The position numbers and the translations under genes are program-made. This document shows positions 60,105 through 64,000 of a stretch of 64,000 nucleotides of DNA, one piece after another. Location of the stretch: positions 11,842,001 through 11,906,000 of the forward strand of contig NC_091053.1 in NCBI RefSeq assembly GCF_963966145.1, given 5' to 3'. The notes below the pieces were generated by a model. The model did no database searches, was not told the DNA's origin, and saw only the letters and a program-made list of their open reading frames with translations. This DNA comes from Tenebrio molitor. Its lineage: Eukaryota; Arthropoda; Insecta; Coleoptera; Tenebrionidae. Each line of letters starts with the position of its first letter. Position 1 is the stretch's first letter.

Positions 60105-61380
60105 CAGTGGCGGCTCGTCAGGTGAGGCAACTGAGGCCGGGCCTCATCCTCATTTAAGCATGAATTTAAATAAAAATTTATTTTTAAGAATTAGTATTTT
60201 GCAGATTTGTTTTTATATTACATATAATTATTTTATAATTTAATATATTTTCAAACTAGTAAATCCTAGCAAGAATATCAGGAGTAGTATCCAAAGCATT
60301 TATTTTGTTTTTCTAATTTTGACATATAAAGTAGCACTTTTCAAAATTAATTGACGTTTGGAAATGTCACACTTTTCGTAACTGGTTACGAAAAGTAAAA
60401 TCTTTCCTAACTGGTTAGGAAAAATTTATTGTATCATCAATTTGACACTGTCATATTTTTTGTTTTTAAGCAAAATAACCGTGCCTACTTAACTACTTGA
60501 TATTTTAACACAATAATAATTTATTATTAATGAAATTCATTACTTCGTTTAACGTTCGAAGAAACTTTTTTTTTGTCAAAATTTGAAAAAATCTTGTATG
60601 TAACACGTTAGGAAATGCAATTTTGTGTAACTCGTGTGATTTTGCGGGATCTCGCTGCGCTCGTCTCGCAAATGTTCCACTCGTTACACAAAATAACGCA
60701 TTTCCTAACTGGTTACATAAATAGCTATTTCTGTGTTCCACTGGAGAGCGATAAATTTTAAATCCAGCGCTCCCAGTGCAACGGGAAATATTCAAATATT
60801 TATCGTCGCGCCGCATCCACTAGTGGCCGCGTCAATTACTACGAATCGAGGCCGATCTTACGTCACCATCACTTACGTCACTTTGTGCATGCGTATTATG
60901 GTCTAATTCCAGAGAAAAAAAGACCCCCATTGAATGGTTTATCTGCTAGGTGGTATGAAATTTTCGGGGCCTCCCGGTGAGCATCGTGGACTCTCGTACT
61001 ACAATTTTGGCAGCATGCATTGAGCTACACCATATTTTTTAACGCGCGCCTTTTAACCAATAGGAAATCATCCCCCAAAAATGACGTAAAGATCACGCCA
61101 GTTTATTACTCCAGCGGGCCGTCGCGACGCGGCGCCTTCGCGCCAACTAATATAATTCAGTAACAGTTTGAATAATAATTTGTTCTGTGCTGGTCACCTT
61201 TGTGTCATTTTCCGTGGTTATTTTGATTTGGTTAAGTGCACATTTTTGGTAAGGTAACATAGGTAGATCAACCATCAAACATGAATCCCCAATTTGATTT
61301 AGTTATGTCGTTGTTAAATGTTCCAAAATATGCGCCTTACGCTTGGCCTCACCTCACCCAGAGGTCACGAGCCGCCACTG
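60105..61380 (+). mobile_element. Internally deleted hAT element with exact 8-bp target duplication
   Basis: Both ends begin CAGTGGCGGCTCGT (14 bp, inverted), and the copy is flanked by CCAAGGCG at 60,097-60,104 and 61,381-61,388, the 8-bp duplication expected for hAT. The interior keeps a GC-rich putative promoter (61,100-61,145). The start of a frame at 61,281 (MNPQFDLVMSLLNVPK) then runs straight into the right end. This looks like an autonomous element that lost nearly all its transposase. An F2 fold-back is nested at 60,600. Confidence 0.9.
60600..60716. repeat. Fold-back element, family F2, copy 2
   Basis: The ends GTAACACGTTAGGAAATGC and (inverted) GTAACCAGTTAGGAAATGC flank arms with ATTTTGTGTAAC. 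The centre GATCTCGCTGCGCTCGTCTC is palindrome-like. Related short pieces (CTAACTGGTTAGGAAA) lie at 60,405. Confidence 0.7.
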
Positions 61381-61388
61381 CCAAGGCG
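61381..61388. repeat. hAT target site duplication, right
   Basis: CCAAGGCG, identical to 60,097-60,104. Joining the flanks would restore one copy of the pre-insertion site. Confidence 0.85.
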
Positions 61389-62472
61389 GTCTTTAGTTAA
61401 ATACAGATCGCGTTGGCACCACAGTACTCAAGCCGATATTTTTCCACAACTATTTCAGAAAATGTTTTTCAAAACGACTATAAACAGGACGATGTCTGTT
61501 GTGTTATCTAGTTCCTTCCTTCTATTTCCACCAGTGCGCAGTCTACTTCTATGGTAATGAATGATAGATCTATATCTCTTACTACATTGTCTACTTCAGC
61601 ATCACAATAATTTATTACATTAAAATTTGTTTATCTGCACGCCCGAAGCTATAGTAGGAGACGTCTTATGCAGGTCTTTTAATACTTTTATGAGGGTTGG
61701 AACGTTTGGGACAGCCTGTTGCTGTTCGGAGCGTGCCGAAGCGACCAAAATCCAGTATTATTTACGACATCTTTACGGACAAGCCATAGACCATTGTAAG
61801 GGGCAATCGGCTTTTATAATGAGTTTACAATATCTTGTACTCCTACTATCCCTTCCACTCTTCATCTTTCCCTTCGGGTCTTTAATTTACCGCGTTTTAA
61901 CAATTTCATTTGTCGTGGTGTGAGAGAGCTCTAGTTTTTTAATGAAAAAGAAATTTAACACTAGGCTGAGCCGAGCAGTCGACTTTTATATTGTAAACAA
62001 CGCGAGCGTTTAAAAAAGTATTTCCGCTAAATGAATATGTTCATTTATCTTAAGTGCGTTCAGTGAACAGGTAATGTATGCACCGGTTAAAAATACAAAA
62101 TTGCCGTAATGAGAACAATTTACTGCTAATCGTCGAGGGGATCTTAATCAAGAATTATTATTAAACTTAATGAGCTCCCTGCCATTTTAATATAATTTAC
62201 ATTATTTAGAATACCGAGACGTACCATTTACGACCTTATTGTTTGATTAAAAACTCTTTGTTCGAGCTGACTAACGGTTCTCTCTTAATTCGCCGCTCTT
62301 TATGATTATTTTTTTTATTATTTACCCATCGCGTCGTCTCGAATCGTTCTTATCGCGATTATAAAAACCGTAATTACTGCAATATTCTTCTTTGTTTGTT
62401 AATGTTTGGCAAATTACGCCGCCGCTTTCCATAATAACTGTAACAAAGTAATTGCAGAAATTCACACCACTC
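61389..62472. other. Non-coding region, nothing recognised
   Basis: No gene or repeat structure seen; the frame at 61,627-61,923 has no recognisable domain. Confidence 0.4.
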
Positions 62473-62664
62473 AAACAAAAACATCACGATTTCTTATCTC
62501 CGCCATTATATGCCTGGACAATTCTCGTTGCCTACTTCCGATCGCGTAAATCACCTCAAATGCCACAGTCTCGGCGTCCCCCAAGGCTCACCTTTCGGAC
62601 CTCTTCTCTCTTCTATTTTTCTCGTAAAACTTTTCGCAAAGCTCTCTCACGGATTCTATTTGTA
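62473..62664 (+). pseudogene. LINE reverse transcriptase fragment
   Basis: The frame reads ISYLRHYMPGQFS, then HSLGVPQGSPFGPLLSSIFL before a stop. SYL...GVPQGSxxGPLLxxIF is the order found in jockey/CR1-like RT between motif A and the catalytic YADD box. No YADD or upstream domains remain. Confidence 0.6.
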
Positions 62665-64000
62665 GTTCCAAGCAGAAGCCACATTTTGGCACCAATCCAT
62701 CCAAACCCATTGACCTTTTTGGCATTTCCAAAAAAATTTCTTTTGGACAGAAGATATAACAATTTTGATTGTTTCTCGTCGCAACGCGTTATAAATTGAG
62801 CGATCGGAATGAAAACGCGAGAAAAAGCAGAAGCACAACACCGTTAAACTGGTATTTATTTTAATTAATATTAATAAATGCACCGATCTTGACATAAATA
62901 AAGCGAGACAGACGCACTTACTTAACTTTACAGGGAATTTATCTTTTTCGAGTTAATTAGATGCAAAACAGCGTTTCCTCTTTCACACGTATCTACTCTT
63001 ATTTTGTAACGAATTAAAGAGCGATCGGAGAGATAAAGAAATCGATCCACCTGTGCGTTAAAATTTGTATGTTGTGAGCAGGAATTTCGAGATTAGGATC
63101 GCCGAATATTTATTAATTTGTATTTTGCGGCGAGGAATTTTTGCGCAGCTCCGCAGATACGATCGACAAGCTGTTGTCTCAAATTATTTATAATGCAAAA
63201 GGGTCGGGTGGTTTGACAGTCGCTAACAGAAAACGGAAATGAGATCATCTCTTGCACTGGTGTTAAATATTATTACAAAGGGGGAGCACGGTGTCCAGGC
63301 CGGGTGAAGTGCAAGGAACGCCACCTGGCCACATGTTGGGCGCCACCAGCTCTCTCGGCTTCTTGGTGACGGGCGAAATCCGCTGCGATTTTTCGCTTTG
63401 TTCGTCGTCAAAAAATAAAGTTATTACTTTTGCCACCGAAAAACAAACCGAAAACCACCGCAGGTCGGCGGCGGCGGTAATGGAGGGAATCGAGAGTGTT
63501 CATCGAGAGTGTTCTCCGTGAAGTTGGCAACGACCGCACCGGGACGTGAGAGACGAGTCTCGATTCGAAATCCCATCAGCGTTCGTTTACAAAATAAGAC
63601 CAGAAGCCGTCGGAATTACCGCCGAAGAGATCGTAACGAGTTGTTTGTTTAGCGGCGGCGTACGTGAACAAATGTTGCGGTTTGGCGGTATCGCCACCCG
63701 CGCTCGCTGTTTACCTCGGAAAAAGTCGAATTACGCCTGATGGGCTGTTTAATTGAGTTTCCGAAAACGCTTTGATCTCCAACCAACAATAATTGGAAAT
63801 AAATAATGAGAGCAAAAAAGGAGATTGCGGCTGCGAGAGGGTCACGTCGACGGACAGATTTATGGTCCAGGCACGGAAAGAGTCTCGTCTTCGCTGGAAT
63901 CAATGCTCTTGCAAAACTTTACAAACGCAAAAATTTTTATAGACCTGACCCACAAGGCTATCAAAGGAATCCTCTTCTACCAAAGACGATGTCGAATATT
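62665..64000. other. Non-coding, GC-rich at 63.28-63.73 kb
   Basis: The GC- and CpG-richer segment at 63,280-63,730 is open in several frames. On the minus strand KKPRELVAPNMWPGG precedes a stop, but I recognise no family. It may be a promoter/5' UTR or a small exon; the evidence is insufficient to call a gene. Confidence 0.35.

Noticed and set aside
63270..63410. Minus-strand segment with KKPRELVAPNMWPGG before a stop, possible last exon
   Set aside because: No family recognised, weak acceptor context and overlapping open frames on the other strand; not enough to call a gene.
1..64000. CRISPR arrays, bacterial operons or defence systems
   Set aside because: No regularly spaced short repeats with unique spacers, no ribosome-binding-site-led gene clusters; spliced genes and insect transposons indicate nuclear animal DNA.

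Overview
This window looks like gene-poor, repeat-rich nuclear DNA from an insect. It is AT-rich, has no bacterial-style gene packing, and the reading frames that can be recognised carry GT-AG introns. The mobile-element families (hAT, mariner/Tc1, APE-type LINEs with an ORF1 coiled coil, many short fold-back elements) are typical of insect genomes, with a beetle-like flavour; the order is a guess. Almost all short open frames are chance frames or antisense shadows.

The only likely host gene piece is one minus-strand exon at about 13.8-14.05 kb. It encodes an N-terminal FMITDIL (EH1/FIL-type) motif followed by a Ser/Asp-rich tail and a GTAAGT donor, and resembles the first exon of a Bar-class homeobox gene. 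No homeodomain is seen below it, so the first intron probably runs out of the window, and much of 1-13.8 kb would then be intron. Long non-coding stretches around it suit a developmental locus.

The rest is mostly mobile DNA. (1) 27,540-30,244: an apparently intact hAT transposon with near-identical 21-bp terminal inverted repeats and a five-exon, 484-codon transposase. (2) 46,229-48,433: a 5'-truncated non-LTR retroelement with an unbroken reverse transcriptase and C-terminal endonuclease-like frame, bounded by an exact 16-bp target duplication. (3) 60,105-61,380: an internally deleted hAT element with an exact 8-bp target duplication. (4) Two copies of one APE-type LINE family: a 3' half (41.1-42.8 kb), and a copy keeping ORF1 and endonuclease but lacking RT (58.2-59.9 kb). 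(5) A mariner-like transposase fossil at 22.6 kb, and four short RT fossils at 36.6, 39.2, 58.1 and 62.5 kb.

Between these lie at least a dozen fold-back or MITE-like elements (4.9, 15.0, 15.7, 16.6, 17.3, 17.7, 19.5, 19.8, 20.9, 21.4, 38.0, 45.6, 50.7, 55.5, 60.6 kb). There are also degenerate tandem arrays at 2.3, 9.9, 26.3 and 34.8-36.6 kb, and a diverged duplication complex at 48.7-52.4 kb. No rRNA gene, convincing tRNA gene, CRISPR array or operon is present. Similarity statements rest on recognised motifs, not on searches.
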